A stretch of DNA of 64,000 bases from Brevibacillus invocatus (GCF_003710915.1 NZ_RHHR01000015.1:275863-339862); one strand, 5' to 3'. Shown: positions 8,668 through 17,165, numbered from the stretch's first letter. Program-made: numbers and translations. The notes: generated from the sequence alone by a model not told the origin.

Positions 8668-9642
8668 TTACACAGATTTAATGATTACGATTTTACTGGT
8701 GGAATCCCACTCTACCTCTTGTCCCAAAAATTCAGAGATGAAACGGACTGGAACCATAATTCGCCCGTTCTTCAGCTCGGCAGTCGAATCGATGCTGCGC
8801 TCTTCCCCGTTAACCTTTACTTTGGTGCTGCCCAATGGCAATTCAACGACGGTGCCATTTTTCTTGATAACGACGGTTTGACTGTCCGCGTTCCAGCTTA
8901 CATCAGAGCCGAGTGCCTCTGAGATAGCACGGACGGGAACCAGATTGCGTCCATCTTTCAGATAAGGCTCCACATCAAAAGCTGGCTTTTTACCTTCTAC
9001 GAAGACTTTGATTTTCTGCGTATCTCCCTGTTCAGCGTAAAGCTTGCTCAACAGCTTGTACAGCTCTTGGGATTTCGGATGGTGCTGGAGTCCATCTTCC
9101 AGATTTTTCAGTGCTTCCTTGGCCTTTTTGTTCTTCATTTTCATCTCGACCAGGATCACGATTTTCTCGGAAGAGGCCGTTCCGTCTTCAATATCAGTCT
9201 CCAGCTTCTCGATGAGTGATTCTATGGCTTCGGCATCCGTTTTGACCGTTCCCTCTTCTTGGAGCATGGTAACCATTTTTTGAATCACGTTATCGAGAGC
9301 TTCTTTCTGGTGTTCATTATTACTTTGTTCGCGTACTTTCAGGAGATGTTCAAGTTTCTTTTCAATGCCTTCGTATTTGTCTTTGTGTTTTTTCTCTTTT
9401 TTGTTTTCTTCCTTATCGTCGTCATCATCGTCGTCATCGTCATCATCGTCATCATCGTCGTCATCATCGTCGTCATCATCGTCGTCATCGTCGTCATCAT
9501 CGTCGTCGTCATCAGCCTTGCTGCCTTTTCCTTGACCGACTGCCTTTGATTCTTTTTGATCCACCGTATTCATTGCAGCTGCGACTGACGTGCTCGTCAC
9601 CATAAGCGACAAAGCCAAGATTGAGGGCATGAATTTTTTCAT
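8668..9642 (-). CDS. Secreted copper-amine-oxidase N-terminal-like (stalk) protein with a 33-Asp tract
   Basis: A 324-residue secreted protein from the ATG at 9642, which has GAAAGG upstream; an earlier in-frame TTG at 9663 has no ribosome site. It has a Sec signal ending near AAAM, a run of 33 aspartates (about residues 43-75), a Lys-rich helical and TPR-like middle (LKNLEDGLQHHPKSQELYKLLSKLYAEQGD), and two copies of the copper amine oxidase N-terminal repeat (DGRNLVPVRAISEALG and NGRIMVPVRFISEFLG). That domain is a common surface or stalk module in Bacilli and is not an oxidase by itself. The acidic run could bind Ca2+ or act as a spacer. Function unknown. Confidence 0.85.
   Translation of the reverse strand: MKKFMPSILALSLMVTSTSVAAAMNTVDQKESKAVGQGKGSKADDDDDDDDDDDDDDDDDDDDDDDDDDDDDDDDDKEENKKEKKHKDKYEGIEKKLEHLLKVREQSNNEHQKEALDNVIQKMVTMLQEEGTVKTDAEAIESLIEKLETDIEDGTASSEKIVILVEMKMKNKKAKEALKNLEDGLQHHPKSQELYKLLSKLYAEQGDTQKIKVFVEGKKPAFDVEPYLKDGRNLVPVRAISEALGSDVSWNADSQTVVIKKNGTVVELPLGSTKVKVNGEERSIDSTAELKNGRIMVPVRFISEFLGQEVEWDSTSKIVIIKSV
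9415..9513 (-). repeat. Trinucleotide tract encoding 33 consecutive Asp
   Basis: Thirty-three consecutive GAC/GAT codons (read as GTC/ATC on the plus strand). The two codons are mixed irregularly, so the tract is conserved at amino-acid level without being a pure triplet repeat, but it remains prone to slippage in units of three bases. Confidence 0.95.
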
Positions 9643-9835
9643 TATTTTGGCATCCTTTCTCAAACAGACAGGTTTTTTTCATATTCGTATAGATCATGCA
9701 TAAGGTCTATAGGTCTTATTTCATTTTTATTAAAAAGAAATATTGTTTGGTGAAGAAATTGGTTCCAAAAAGCCTATTCCTTATGCGTTTATACCCTATA
9801 CCCTATCTGCAAAGCCTTCAAACTGGGAAGAAAAA

Positions 9836-9873
9836 GTTGAAAAAGCCACCCAACTGATCAGTCAGAGGGTGGC
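9836..9873 (-). terminator. Terminator after the SRPBCC remnant
   Basis: GCCACCC / GGGTGGC (plus-strand arms 9845-9851 and 9867-9873) with a T-run on the minus strand. The remnant's stop codon lies inside the hairpin. Confidence 0.7.
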
Positions 9874-10122
9874 GGGATAGGTCCCTTCTATCACGGACCT
9901 ATTATTTTTTGCTGAAGGGTGAGCAGAACGTCCTCCCAATGAAGCTTCTAGCTGTACGGAGGGGGAATTGCCGAGCCATAATGTCAGCCCTTCTGACGAG
10001 GTTAGCATCTCCCAAGCCTGCTCTTGCGGGATGGGGAAGGTTCTACGCACGCCAACCTGAAATCCTACAGAAGCGGTTTTGCCAATCTGCTTGCTTGTGT
10101 CGGAAAAGGATGTGCGGTTCAT
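9862..10122 (-). pseudogene. SRPBCC (AHSA1-like) domain remnant, C-terminally truncated
   Basis: The first 55 or so residues match the beginning of an SRPBCC/activator-of-Hsp90-ATPase-like protein: VGFQVGVRRTFPIPQEQA followed by WEMLTSSEGLTLWLG, the usual first helix and strand. After that the reading frame runs into unrelated sequence and stops at 86 residues, whereas intact members have 130-160. It directly follows the broken RlmA-like gene (stop of one to start of the other is 14 bases). Both appear decayed together. Recognition is by sequence pattern; I cannot confirm the missing part is nowhere else. Confidence 0.6.
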
Positions 10123-10136
10123 GACGGCACCTCATT

Positions 10137-10680
10137 TCAGTAGATGGATAGATTATATCTTCTGTAATCGGAATAGTTGGAAGGAGACAAGAGATTCAAG
10201 ATCACGTGAAAGGATTGGTCCTTAAATGGACAATGGGCGAGATCACCCACGCACCAGATGTCGGACGTGCTTCTCGCAGCGATCCGGATTCCTTCTTTGG
10301 ATATGTCCACCCCGACTCCAAAGATATTCAGGTTGGTTTCGTGCAAGGATTCGATTCTGGATGGCGGTCAAATGTGAACCTTCTCCGCATCCCGCATCCA
10401 ACATCCTGATCATGTCGCAGCTCGGTTTCATCATGTGGGGGATGCGCTCGCTTATGTGGGAAATCAATGGTTCAAAAAATCCGCTGATGCTCACTTTTTG
10501 CCGAGCTTCAAACAGCTGTGAGTCATATTTGGTTTTGTTTGGGCAGGTCAGCAAGTTCACATAGCCTTGCTTGGCAAGATCAAAGCAATGGCCACTTGAA
10601 CAAAGCAAGCTCTTGGCGTACATGACCTTCATTCGTTTTTTCGTGAATGAAAAAGGCACAGTTAAATAAACCCAAGCCAT
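10137..10680 (-). pseudogene. RlmA-type 23S rRNA guanine methyltransferase, frameshifted and truncated
   Basis: Two frames together make the first half of an RlmA-like enzyme. Frame one (10680 down to about 10300) carries SLLCSSGHCFDLAKQGYVNLL, the zinc-finger remainder and family signature, and MLDAGCGEGSHL, the SAM-binding motif I. Frame two (from about 10346) continues with VGVDISKEGIRIAA and WCVGDLAHCPF, then breaks off after LNLLSPSNY. Family members are about 270-290 residues; the catalytic C-terminal part is absent, and the first zinc cysteine pair reads Ser/Thr. RlmA(II) enzymes methylate G748 and contribute to tylosin resistance. The gene lies directly behind a leader ORF (10662-10751). 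Confidence 0.7.
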
Positions 10681-10751
10681 CTGTAAAAAAATGACGTGAG
10701 CCTACTTCTCTGTACCTTCCATGAACGGTAACGAATGAACTGGATGATCAT
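10662..10751 (-). CDS. Leader ORF with Arg-X-Arg motif upstream of the RlmA remnant
   Basis: A 29-residue ORF beginning MIIQFIRYRSWK. The ATG has AGGAGGG upstream at good spacing, stronger than any site for the methyltransferase itself. Residues 7-9 are RYR, a +X+ motif of the sort that arrests macrolide-bound ribosomes in ErmD-type leaders. It overlaps the start of the RlmA-like frame (ATG at 10680). Upstream is an 8-bp perfect hairpin (CAGAGAGA / TCTCTCTG) and a plausible promoter (TTACAA, 18 bases, TATGCT). The leader at 22064-22096 is related in DNA and peptide. Too short to be certain it is translated. Confidence 0.5.
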   Translation of the reverse strand: MIIQFIRYRSWKVQRSRLTSFFYRWLGFI

Positions 10752-10920
10752 GGCGTAAAACCCTCCTCTAAAGGGCGATCAGAGAGAAGACTCTCTCTGC
10801 GAATCAGTATAGCATAGGGTCCACCCACTCGCATTTGTAACATTTTTTCGCTAAAATTAGGATTTCACGAAGGTTACGAACAAACATCCAAATCCAGCAG
10901 CAAGGAGAAAGGAAAAGCGG

Positions 10921-11436
10921 ATGCAAAATAAAGTACGGAAAAAGCTGTTCAGTTTATTCACAGGCGAGTGGTTTGCAACTCTATTATTTGCCGTGCTGTG
11001 GTTCCTATATACACAACTCGACGAAGGGTTCGAAGCATATCTGACTCCAGTTTCATCTATCTACGCTTTTGTTTTGCTAGAATGGATTCTGCTTCAAGGA
11101 GGGTATTACTGGTTTTTGAAGTGGAGACAGGTGAAAAGGGGTGTCTTTTCCCAGCTTGCGGATAAACAGCTGCGGTTGTTTGTGTTCTTGAAAAGGAGCA
11201 ATCTGGTGTTAATCGTCATCGGATTTCTGTTTCTGGCTTACCAGTGTATGGTCTTTCCGAAAGAGTTTTACTGGTTTGTCTTCTTGTTTGCGTTTGCGAT
11301 TATTGAGCACGTCAATTACTACCATATTCGTCTGTCGTATATGAGTGTAGAAGAGATCAGGGAGTTTATTCAGCAAAAAGGCTTTCGAAGCTCGTTATTG
11401 GCCAAGGAATTGAAAAAGCGAAACAAACAACGTTGA
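10921..11436 (+). CDS. Four-helix membrane protein of unknown function
   Basis: A 171-residue protein not recognised from any named family. Four hydrophobic segments are visible (about 14-30, 42-65, 92-110, 115-133), followed by a soluble basic tail with a helix-like SVEEIREFIQQKGF and ending KKRNKQR. Start ATG has AAGGAGAAAGG just upstream. It overlaps or abuts the next gene, an acetyltransferase, so they probably share a transcript. Confidence 0.65.
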   Translation: MQNKVRKKLFSLFTGEWFATLLFAVLWFLYTQLDEGFEAYLTPVSSIYAFVLLEWILLQGGYYWFLKWRQVKRGVFSQLADKQLRLFVFLKRSNLVLIVIGFLFLAYQCMVFPKEFYWFVFLFAFAIIEHVNYYHIRLSYMSVEEIREFIQQKGFRSSLLAKELKKRNKQR

Positions 11437-11525
11437 ACGAAAGAGGTCGTGTTTTCCGTTTTGTGGTAAAATTCAAAACAGGCTTGCCATTGAGCCTTCA
11501 GAGAATGAACAAGGGGGCTGCGATT

Positions 11526-12404
11526 TTGCAGGAGATGATATACGCCAAGGGCTATCGACATGACGAAACGCTTCGTAAGAGCTTTTGTGCCTTGGCCAAC
11601 GCGACTTTTGGCATTGATTTTGAAGAGTGGTACCAGAAAGGCTTTTGGAATGAGCGTTACATCCCTCATTCTTTCGTATGGCAGGGCCAGGTAGTGGCAA
11701 ATGTTTCAGTGAATCTTCTTTCACTCGTAATCAATGGCGAGAAGAAGAAAGCGATCCAAATAGGAACGGTCATGACCCATCCCGACTATCGCAGACAGGG
11801 CTTGTCAGCTCGCCTGATGAATCAAATAGTGGAAGAATACGAGAATGAATATGAAATCATGTACCTTTTTGCCAATGAGTCTGTGATGGATTTCTACCCC
11901 AGGTTTGGATTTCGCAGGGTAGAAGAGCTCCAGTTTTCAGCGGATATCAAGCCGCGCCCAGCAGTAGACCAGACAGGCTTGCGACAGCTAGAAATCTCAC
12001 GTCATGAAGACCTGGATTTTATAGCTCGCTTTGCTTCGCAGAGACGCCCTGTGTCGCAACGGTTCGGGACAGAGGATAGTGCGGGTATCTTTATGTTTTA
12101 TGCCTTGTACGTCTACGGTCAGGATCTCTATTACCTGGAAGAAGAGGATGTGATCGTGATGTATCGGCATGAGAACGAGTGCCTGCACATGTACGATCTG
12201 GTCAGCAAAAAGGAAGTCGATCTGAAAGCGATCGTAGAGAAGCTAGCGAGCGTAGACACGACAAAGGTCGTTTTTTATTTCACACCGGAAGACGAAGGGA
12301 TCGTAACAGATCGGACTGCATGGGATAATGGCCTTTTTGTAAGGGTCAATGGGGATCAGCTGTATCCGGTGAAAGTGAATCATCCTTTGACGTCTATTGC
12401 CTGA
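11526..12404 (+). CDS. GNAT family N-acetyltransferase (two-domain, Eis-like layout)
   Basis: About 292 residues. The N-terminal GNAT domain shows IQIGTVMTHPDYRRQGLSARLM with the R-x-x-G-x-S/A CoA loop, then FYPRFGFRRVEE. A second, weaker region (about residues 150-290) follows, as in Eis-type acetyltransferases. Substrate unknown. The frame is open from 11433, overlapping the upstream gene, but only the TTG at 11526 has a decent ribosome site (AAGGGGG) and the conserved region begins right after it; an ATG at 11535 is possible. Likely cotranscribed with the preceding membrane-protein gene. Confidence 0.8.
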   Translation: MQEMIYAKGYRHDETLRKSFCALANATFGIDFEEWYQKGFWNERYIPHSFVWQGQVVANVSVNLLSLVINGEKKKAIQIGTVMTHPDYRRQGLSARLMNQIVEEYENEYEIMYLFANESVMDFYPRFGFRRVEELQFSADIKPRPAVDQTGLRQLEISRHEDLDFIARFASQRRPVSQRFGTEDSAGIFMFYALYVYGQDLYYLEEEDVIVMYRHENECLHMYDLVSKKEVDLKAIVEKLASVDTTKVVFYFTPEDEGIVTDRTAWDNGLFVRVNGDQLYPVKVNHPLTSIA

Positions 12405-12443
12405 AAATAGAGGTTGAAAACCTCTGCGAAGGGAGCTTACAGA

Positions 12444-13280
12444 ATGAAAGAGAATAATCGATTGACGCTGAAAGCAGACTGCGAAAACTGCTTTGGATTG
12501 TGCTGTGTCGCGCTGCCCTTCGCAGCTTCGTCAGATTTTGCCATCGACAAGGAGGGCGGGACGGCCTGTCAAAACCTGCATCCTGATTTTCGCTGCGGGA
12601 TTCACAGCAGCCTTCGGGAGAGAGGCTTTCGTGGATGCACGGTGTACGATTGTTTTGGGGCGGGGCAACAGGTTTCCCAAGTGACGTTTGGGGGGAGCAA
12701 CTGGCGGAAAGCTCCCGGCTCTGCGAAGCAAATGTTTGAGGTATTCCCGATCATGTGGCAGCTTCATGAGCTGCTCTGGTACGTCAGTGAAGCCCTTACC
12801 CTGCAGCCAGCCCGACCTATTCATACGTCACTCCAAGCGATGTTCGAGAAAACCAAACGATTCGCTGAACTCCCTGCAGATGATCTTAAAAAGCTCGACG
12901 TTGCAGCACATCGTGCCGAAGTGAATGAATGGCTTTTAAAGGCCAGCGAGCTCGTCCGGGATGAAGCCAGAAGAGGATTCAAAGGAATGAAAGGTAATCA
13001 GAAGAAGTACGGCAGGGGAGTGGATCTGATCGGTGCCAAGCTCAAAGGAGCAGATCTTCGCTGTGCAAATTTGCGAGGGGCATACCTGATTGCTGCTGAT
13101 CTCAGAGGGGCTGACCTGCGAGTAGCGGATGTCATCGGTGCTGACTTCCGAGATGCGGACCTTCGGGGTGCTGACCTCACCGAATGTATTTTTCTCACCC
13201 AAGCCCAGCTCAACGCAGCGAAAGGCGACGGCGAGACCAAGATCCCGCCATCGCTTTCCCGTCCGGAACATTGGTCTTAA
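12444..13280 (+). CDS. Pentapeptide-repeat protein with N-terminal Cys-rich domain
   Basis: A 278-residue protein in two parts. The N-terminal 75 residues have a cysteine cluster, C-x2-C-x3-CC, followed by four more Cys and a His (CGIHSSLRERGFRGCTVYDC), like metal or Fe-S binding YkgJ-type domains. The C-terminal part (about 198-260) has about eight pentapeptide repeats of A-D-L-R-G type (GADLRCANLRGAYLIAADLR), expected to form a right-handed quadrilateral beta-helix. Pentapeptide proteins sometimes mimic DNA (Qnr) but most have unknown roles. ATG at 12444 has GAAGGGAG upstream; an earlier TTG at 12414 lacks one. Confidence 0.8.
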   Translation: MKENNRLTLKADCENCFGLCCVALPFAASSDFAIDKEGGTACQNLHPDFRCGIHSSLRERGFRGCTVYDCFGAGQQVSQVTFGGSNWRKAPGSAKQMFEVFPIMWQLHELLWYVSEALTLQPARPIHTSLQAMFEKTKRFAELPADDLKKLDVAAHRAEVNEWLLKASELVRDEARRGFKGMKGNQKKYGRGVDLIGAKLKGADLRCANLRGAYLIAADLRGADLRVADVIGADFRDADLRGADLTECIFLTQAQLNAAKGDGETKIPPSLSRPEHWS

Positions 13281-13308
13281 GGTTTCGTGACTGGTAATGA
13301 ATGTGGAG

Positions 13309-13824
13309 CTATCCTTCTAACTGGGGACATCGTCGTTCTTCAACTTCTTCGGAACCAAATATTTGATAAAAGTGTTTTTGCTCAAACCCTCCCTGTTCCT
13401 GTACAGAGCCCGTAGCACCGAAGCGTATGTCTTCCTGCGGCAGCTCATCGATTTTCTTTCCATACCTGTCAACGTAAAAGGCTCTTGTGCGGTATGCACC
13501 GGAGCTGTTTTTATTTACCCATCCAAATTCCATCGGAGAGGACGTGCGAATCACACCGTCCTTTGGAACGCTGTAGATGATTTCATTGTTCACGATCTGC
13601 AAAGGAAGTGCGTCTTTATGGTCGTAGTAAATCACGACACAGCCTTCAAAATCCATCGGCAATAAAAAGGTTTGATCTACCCCCTTTTGCCCCACGCCCT
13701 TCGTGAAGATGAACGCGGCGATGCCTGCGAAGAGCAGGATGAACACTATAGCGACACTTATTTTGATTTTTGCCATGGTGGTCAATTTTTTGATGAGCAC
13801 GGTGGTCAACATTTTGATTGACAT
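13309..13824 (-). CDS. Membrane-anchored DUF6843-like protein
   Basis: A 171-residue protein with one TM helix near residues 22-40 and an extracytoplasmic domain. The domain begins TFLLPMDFEGCVVIYYD and contains IIYSVPKDGVIRTSSPMEFGWVN and QEDIRFGATGSVQEQG, the pattern I recall for DUF6843 proteins of Bacilli; role unknown. Neither the ATG at 13824 nor the in-frame ATG at 13776 has a strong ribosome site. Flanked by a pentapeptide gene (converging) and a dead deaminase gene upstream. Confidence 0.65.
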   Translation of the reverse strand: MSIKMLTTVLIKKLTTMAKIKISVAIVFILLFAGIAAFIFTKGVGQKGVDQTFLLPMDFEGCVVIYYDHKDALPLQIVNNEIIYSVPKDGVIRTSSPMEFGWVNKNSSGAYRTRAFYVDRYGKKIDELPQEDIRFGATGSVQEQGGFEQKHFYQIFGSEEVEERRCPQLEG

Positions 13825-13843
13825 TCACACTTTGTCTACAGTC

Positions 13844-14560
13844 TCAAAAAACAGCCAAAACGGAGGGGGAGGGGCATGTTTTGGCAATCAGCTTTCCATT
13901 TCTAAAGGAATACGTAACGACCGCTTGCTTGCGAATGGCTTCATATTCATTTTCTGCAGACAAGACAATGAAATTAGCTGGTTTACCTTTCTCAATTCCG
14001 TAATTCTCTTCAATGTGTAGTGTTTTGGCACTATTTTTCGTAATGAAATCAATGGAATTGACAATTTGCTCATAGCCCATTAATTGCGATGCATGGATGC
14101 CCATATGCAAGACTTGAAGCATGTTTCCTGTTCCTAGCGGATACCATGGGTCAAAGATGTCATCGTGGCCAAAGCAAACGTTGAGTCCTGCTTCCTGCAA
14201 CTCTTTTACTCTTGTAAGTCCTCTGCGTTTTGGATACGTATCAAATCTGCCTTGAAGGTGAATATTCACAAGAGGATTTGATACAAAATTGATGGAAGAA
14301 AGCTTTTATAGGCGGAATAATTTATACGTATAGGCATCATTATAAGAGCCCATCGCCGTTGTATGGCTCGCTGTTGTGCGAGTACCGATTCCCCGTTCGT
14401 ATGCCTCTTTTGCCACAACCTCAACAAAGCGAGATTGTTCATCATCAATTTCATCGCAATGAATGTCAACTAATCGATTGTACTTTTCAGCGAGGTCGAA
14501 GACGATTTTTAATGAATCCACTCCGTATTCTCTCGTAAATTCAAAGTGAGGAATACAATT
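13844..14560 (-). pseudogene. Cytosine deaminase (CodA-like), 5' truncated with an in-frame stop
   Basis: Reading one frame on the minus strand gives an amidohydrolase: [54 protein letters not shown], a TAA stop (14306-14308), then [39 protein letters not shown] and the C-terminal part. Homology continues in the same frame across the stop, so a single Leu codon (TTA or CTA) has probably become TAA. The first 100 or so residues, including the HxH metal motif, are missing, with another stop upstream. CodA converts cytosine to uracil and ammonia; this copy is dead. Confidence 0.8.
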
Positions 14561-14670
14561 TTTGGTTACACGGAATTACTTGATCCGATTCCTCTCCATT
14601 ACTCTTAAAACCAGAATGAACAGGAAAATTTTTCGAATAGCTTAGCAGATGCGTGTGGTAATCAAAGGGA

Positions 14671-15378
14671 TTAACATCTTACATGTTTCCGTTTGAAGCC
14701 GAGCTGTCCTTTCACTACTGCCTTTTGAATATTTTCGGAAGCGTTTAGGAACTTGCTTTTTGCTTTATCTTTTTGGACTTCGACCGGACCTACTGCCTTT
14801 GCCATTTCGACCGCCTTATCGTGGAGTGGCAAATAGGAAGTGCCCACGGTGTAAATAAAATGATTCATCGCGTATTTCGCTCGTTCGGGAGAATCGTGAA
14901 TCGTATTTTTCACAGTTTGTAGCATACTGGCAATTTTGCTCTCGGAAAATTCATGATCCGGGCGGTTACCCAAAAGCCAGCAGTAACAACTCCAGCCCGC
15001 TGACATTCTCAGCTCTTCGCCGCTCGCGATCCAATGATCGGCGACTTCTTGTGCAATATCTGCTTCAGCCAAGGTTACTGCAACCACAAAATCGGACAGC
15101 ATGTAAAAATAAGCTGTATCCATCCACCGCTCAAAATCAGCCTTGGTCATTGCATTTGGGTCTGCAATCACACCAGCAAAGTACATGGCATCGTAGTTCC
15201 CGGTGGCGTAGAGCTGCTCAGCCAAGGGCTGATTTATCTTGATTTTTCTCGCGATAGGCTTCATATTGCCTGTAGCCACGCCAAAAAGTGGTTCGTGAGC
15301 GCCATTGGATATATATATTTTCTTGGTTCGTTCCTTGCCGAGAGCCTCAAGCTCACGCATGATCATTTCAAAATCCAT
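14671..15378 (-). CDS. DNA alkylation repair protein (AlkD-like HEAT repeat)
   Basis: A 235-residue all-helical protein. The start (MRELEALGKERTKKIYISNGA, then EPLFGVATGNMKPIARKI) and the helical HEAT-like repeats match the DNA alkylation repair family, whose AlkD member excises 3-methyladenine and 7-methylguanine without base flipping. AlkD's catalytic Trp/Asp/Arg positions cannot be assigned by eye here, and some members of this branch have lost them. ATG start with AGAAGTGA upstream. The promoter region holds a 34-base motif (15412-15445) repeated at 17293-17326. Confidence 0.75.
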   Translation of the reverse strand: MDFEMIMRELEALGKERTKKIYISNGAHEPLFGVATGNMKPIARKIKINQPLAEQLYATGNYDAMYFAGVIADPNAMTKADFERWMDTAYFYMLSDFVVAVTLAEADIAQEVADHWIASGEELRMSAGWSCYCWLLGNRPDHEFSESKIASMLQTVKNTIHDSPERAKYAMNHFIYTVGTSYLPLHDKAVEMAKAVGPVEVQKDKAKSKFLNASENIQKAVVKGQLGFKRKHVRC

Positions 15379-15467
15379 CGCATATCACTTCTTTCATTGG
15401 CGGGTTTCCTTAGTCTTTCCTGACTAAAAGTGAGCAACGCTCCACTTTCAATGAAAGCTATTTATTT

Positions 15468-16037
15468 TCATAATGTACTAAGCCGTAGTTCATAAAAATA
15501 CTGGACGATTGGATGCTTTACCTTCATCTTCTCGGTCATGTTTAAAATTCGTTTTTTTCCAACTCGTCTGTCCACCAAAGCTAGAATATTCAATAAGACA
15601 TCATGGCTCTCTAAGCTTTCTTCTATAGAAATAGATAGAAACTTATTAGCTACGACGAAAAAATTTGATTTACTTAATGAAGCCTGCGCTGACAATAGCT
15701 CCTTTGCATATACGGATATTTTTTTATTCCTTACAATTACCTTCAGTCGATCCTCTGGAACGTTTCCTTGGGTATCTTTTCTGGCTGCTTCAATTTCTTC
15801 ATTGCTGATGGGAATTTGGATATCTGAATCGTTCTTAATTTCCAACTCCGTCTGATACCATTTGATTAAATTAGTTTTATCATTCATATTAAGAACGTTC
15901 TTTTTATCTACCGAAATATAACAAAGTCCTGCTTTATCAGGTAAATAACGGTAACCAGTTGCACGGTATTCGACTCTACCATATAACGCAGGGCAGAGAA
16001 AACTATCCAGCTGTTGCTTTAATTTGCTCCAGGACAT
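15468..16037 (-). CDS. Conserved hypothetical protein (SF0329-like)
   Basis: A 189-residue soluble protein beginning MSWSKLKQQLDSFLCPALYG, a start I associate with the SF0329 family of uncharacterised proteins; the attribution is from memory and not certain. A beta-rich N-terminal region (GRVEYRATGYRYLPDKAGLCYI) is followed by helices. No catalytic motif, signal or TM segment. Start ATG has AGGAGG upstream. AT content is higher than in the neighbours. Confidence 0.6.
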   Translation of the reverse strand: MSWSKLKQQLDSFLCPALYGRVEYRATGYRYLPDKAGLCYISVDKKNVLNMNDKTNLIKWYQTELEIKNDSDIQIPISNEEIEAARKDTQGNVPEDRLKVIVRNKKISVYAKELLSAQASLSKSNFFVVANKFLSISIEESLESHDVLLNILALVDRRVGKKRILNMTEKMKVKHPIVQYFYELRLSTL

Positions 16038-16057
16038 GTATCCTCCTATGTTCTAAA

Positions 16058-16091
16058 AGCCCGACTAACCAGTTGTTGTGGCTGTCAGGCT
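16058..16091 (-). terminator. Hairpin upstream of the SF0329-like gene
   Basis: Minus strand AGCCTGAC / GTCGGGCT followed by TTTTA. Probably the terminator of the upstream minus-strand unit, possibly with an effect on the next gene. Confidence 0.5.
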
Positions 16092-16268
16092 ATCTTTTCG
16101 AAACCATAATCTCTGTTTCATGGCATTATCATGAATCCCTCATGCCACTAGCTTAAGAGGGGAGAGGTATCAATAAATCCATTTTTGAGGCTCTCTAAGT
16201 ATATATTATCACCATTAACCATTTAAAGTTATATGACTGTGTAATCAAAAATTTCCATCATGCTTAGG

Positions 16269-16616
16269 TTACATCTTCGGGGCTTCCATACCAAAATTAG
16301 CCCATTCTTCTTTTGACGGGCCATAAATACCTGGAACGGTTAAGCCTGCTTGTCGCATAAGAACCGTCATTTGTCCTCGATGGTGGTTTTGATGCAGAAG
16401 CAAAAACATCAAAAGAGACCCATTTGGCATTTTTTGACCTAAAAAGTCAATACGTTCTTCTAAGGTCTGATCGATCCATTGCGTTTTTAATGCCTGAACA
16501 AATGCACCACTGGCTTGATGGTAGCTGTCTGCAATAAATTGGGCCGAAGCAGGAACAGGCCAATCTTCAGCTGGGGCTTTAGTAGTCTTTGTGTTGCTCC
16601 GGCTTCGTACTCCCAA
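16269..16616 (-). pseudogene. DinB-family protein remnant (N-terminus missing)
   Basis: A 115-residue frame holding the last two-thirds of a DinB-like four-helix protein: PAEDWPVPASAQFIADSYHQ, then FLLLHQNHHRGQMTVLMRQAGL with the metal-binding His pair, and the usual end YGPSKEEWANFGMEAPKM. The first helix, which supplies another metal His, is absent, and the upstream codons (to about 16684) do not resemble it. DinB-like proteins include thiol-dependent S-transferases. No ribosome site for the apparent TTG start, so probably not expressed. Confidence 0.65.
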
Positions 16617-16787
16617 GATTTTAAAGGTTTTTGGATTTTCCTTCCAGTTGCCGATGAAAACACGAGAATCTATACCGACACGTTAGTTCAACTATATTCC
16701 CGTTACTTTAACAAACAACAAAAGAGCCGTGACGAAGCAGGCTCCTTAACTATCGTTCCCTTTGCTTTAATTACACCGTTTTACAAA

Positions 16788-17096
16788 TCATGCTGCTCTG
16801 TCACGATACATATACAATGTAATTGCATTTAATAGGATTGTACCGATGAGCAGAATTGCTGGAACAGATGCAATAACACTTACTGTATCCATTAGAGCAG
16901 ACCAATCCTCAGCCTTTACACGTTCATAGAAACTACAAATCTGGAGAAACAACGAAATAGAACAAGCACTAATGCTCATAATAGAAAGAGCAACCCAATT
17001 TCTAGAACGTTTATCATATCTAGATATAGTAATAGCTGGAAGAATCCATGCGATTGCTCCAAGCACGAGGCTACCAAGATTAAGCCAAGCAATCAT
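16788..17096 (-). CDS. Small three-helix membrane protein, unknown
   Basis: A 102-residue protein from the ATG at 17096, preceded by AAAGGGGG. The open frame extends further upstream but without sensible starts. Three hydrophobic helices (about 4-22, 36-53, 73-93) are separated by short charged loops such as ISRYDKRSRNW. I do not recognise a family. It sits alone between gene remnants. Confidence 0.6.
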   Translation of the reverse strand: MIAWLNLGSLVLGAIAWILPAITISRYDKRSRNWVALSIMSISACSISLFLQICSFYERVKAEDWSALMDTVSVIASVPAILLIGTILLNAITLYMYRDRAA

Positions 17097-17165
17097 ATCT
17101 AATCCCCCTTTAATATTCATTTTCTTCTTTCTCGTTCGGCTATCCTGCCAGTTACTTTCATAATA

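Noticed and set aside
9259..9549. Plus-strand frame rich in Val/Ile opposite the Asp tract
   Set aside because: It is the antisense reading of the GAC/GAT run; no ribosome site and no recognisable protein.
12936..13271. Two minus-strand frames with periodic Ser/Arg repeats
   Set aside because: They mirror the pentapeptide repeats of the plus-strand gene.
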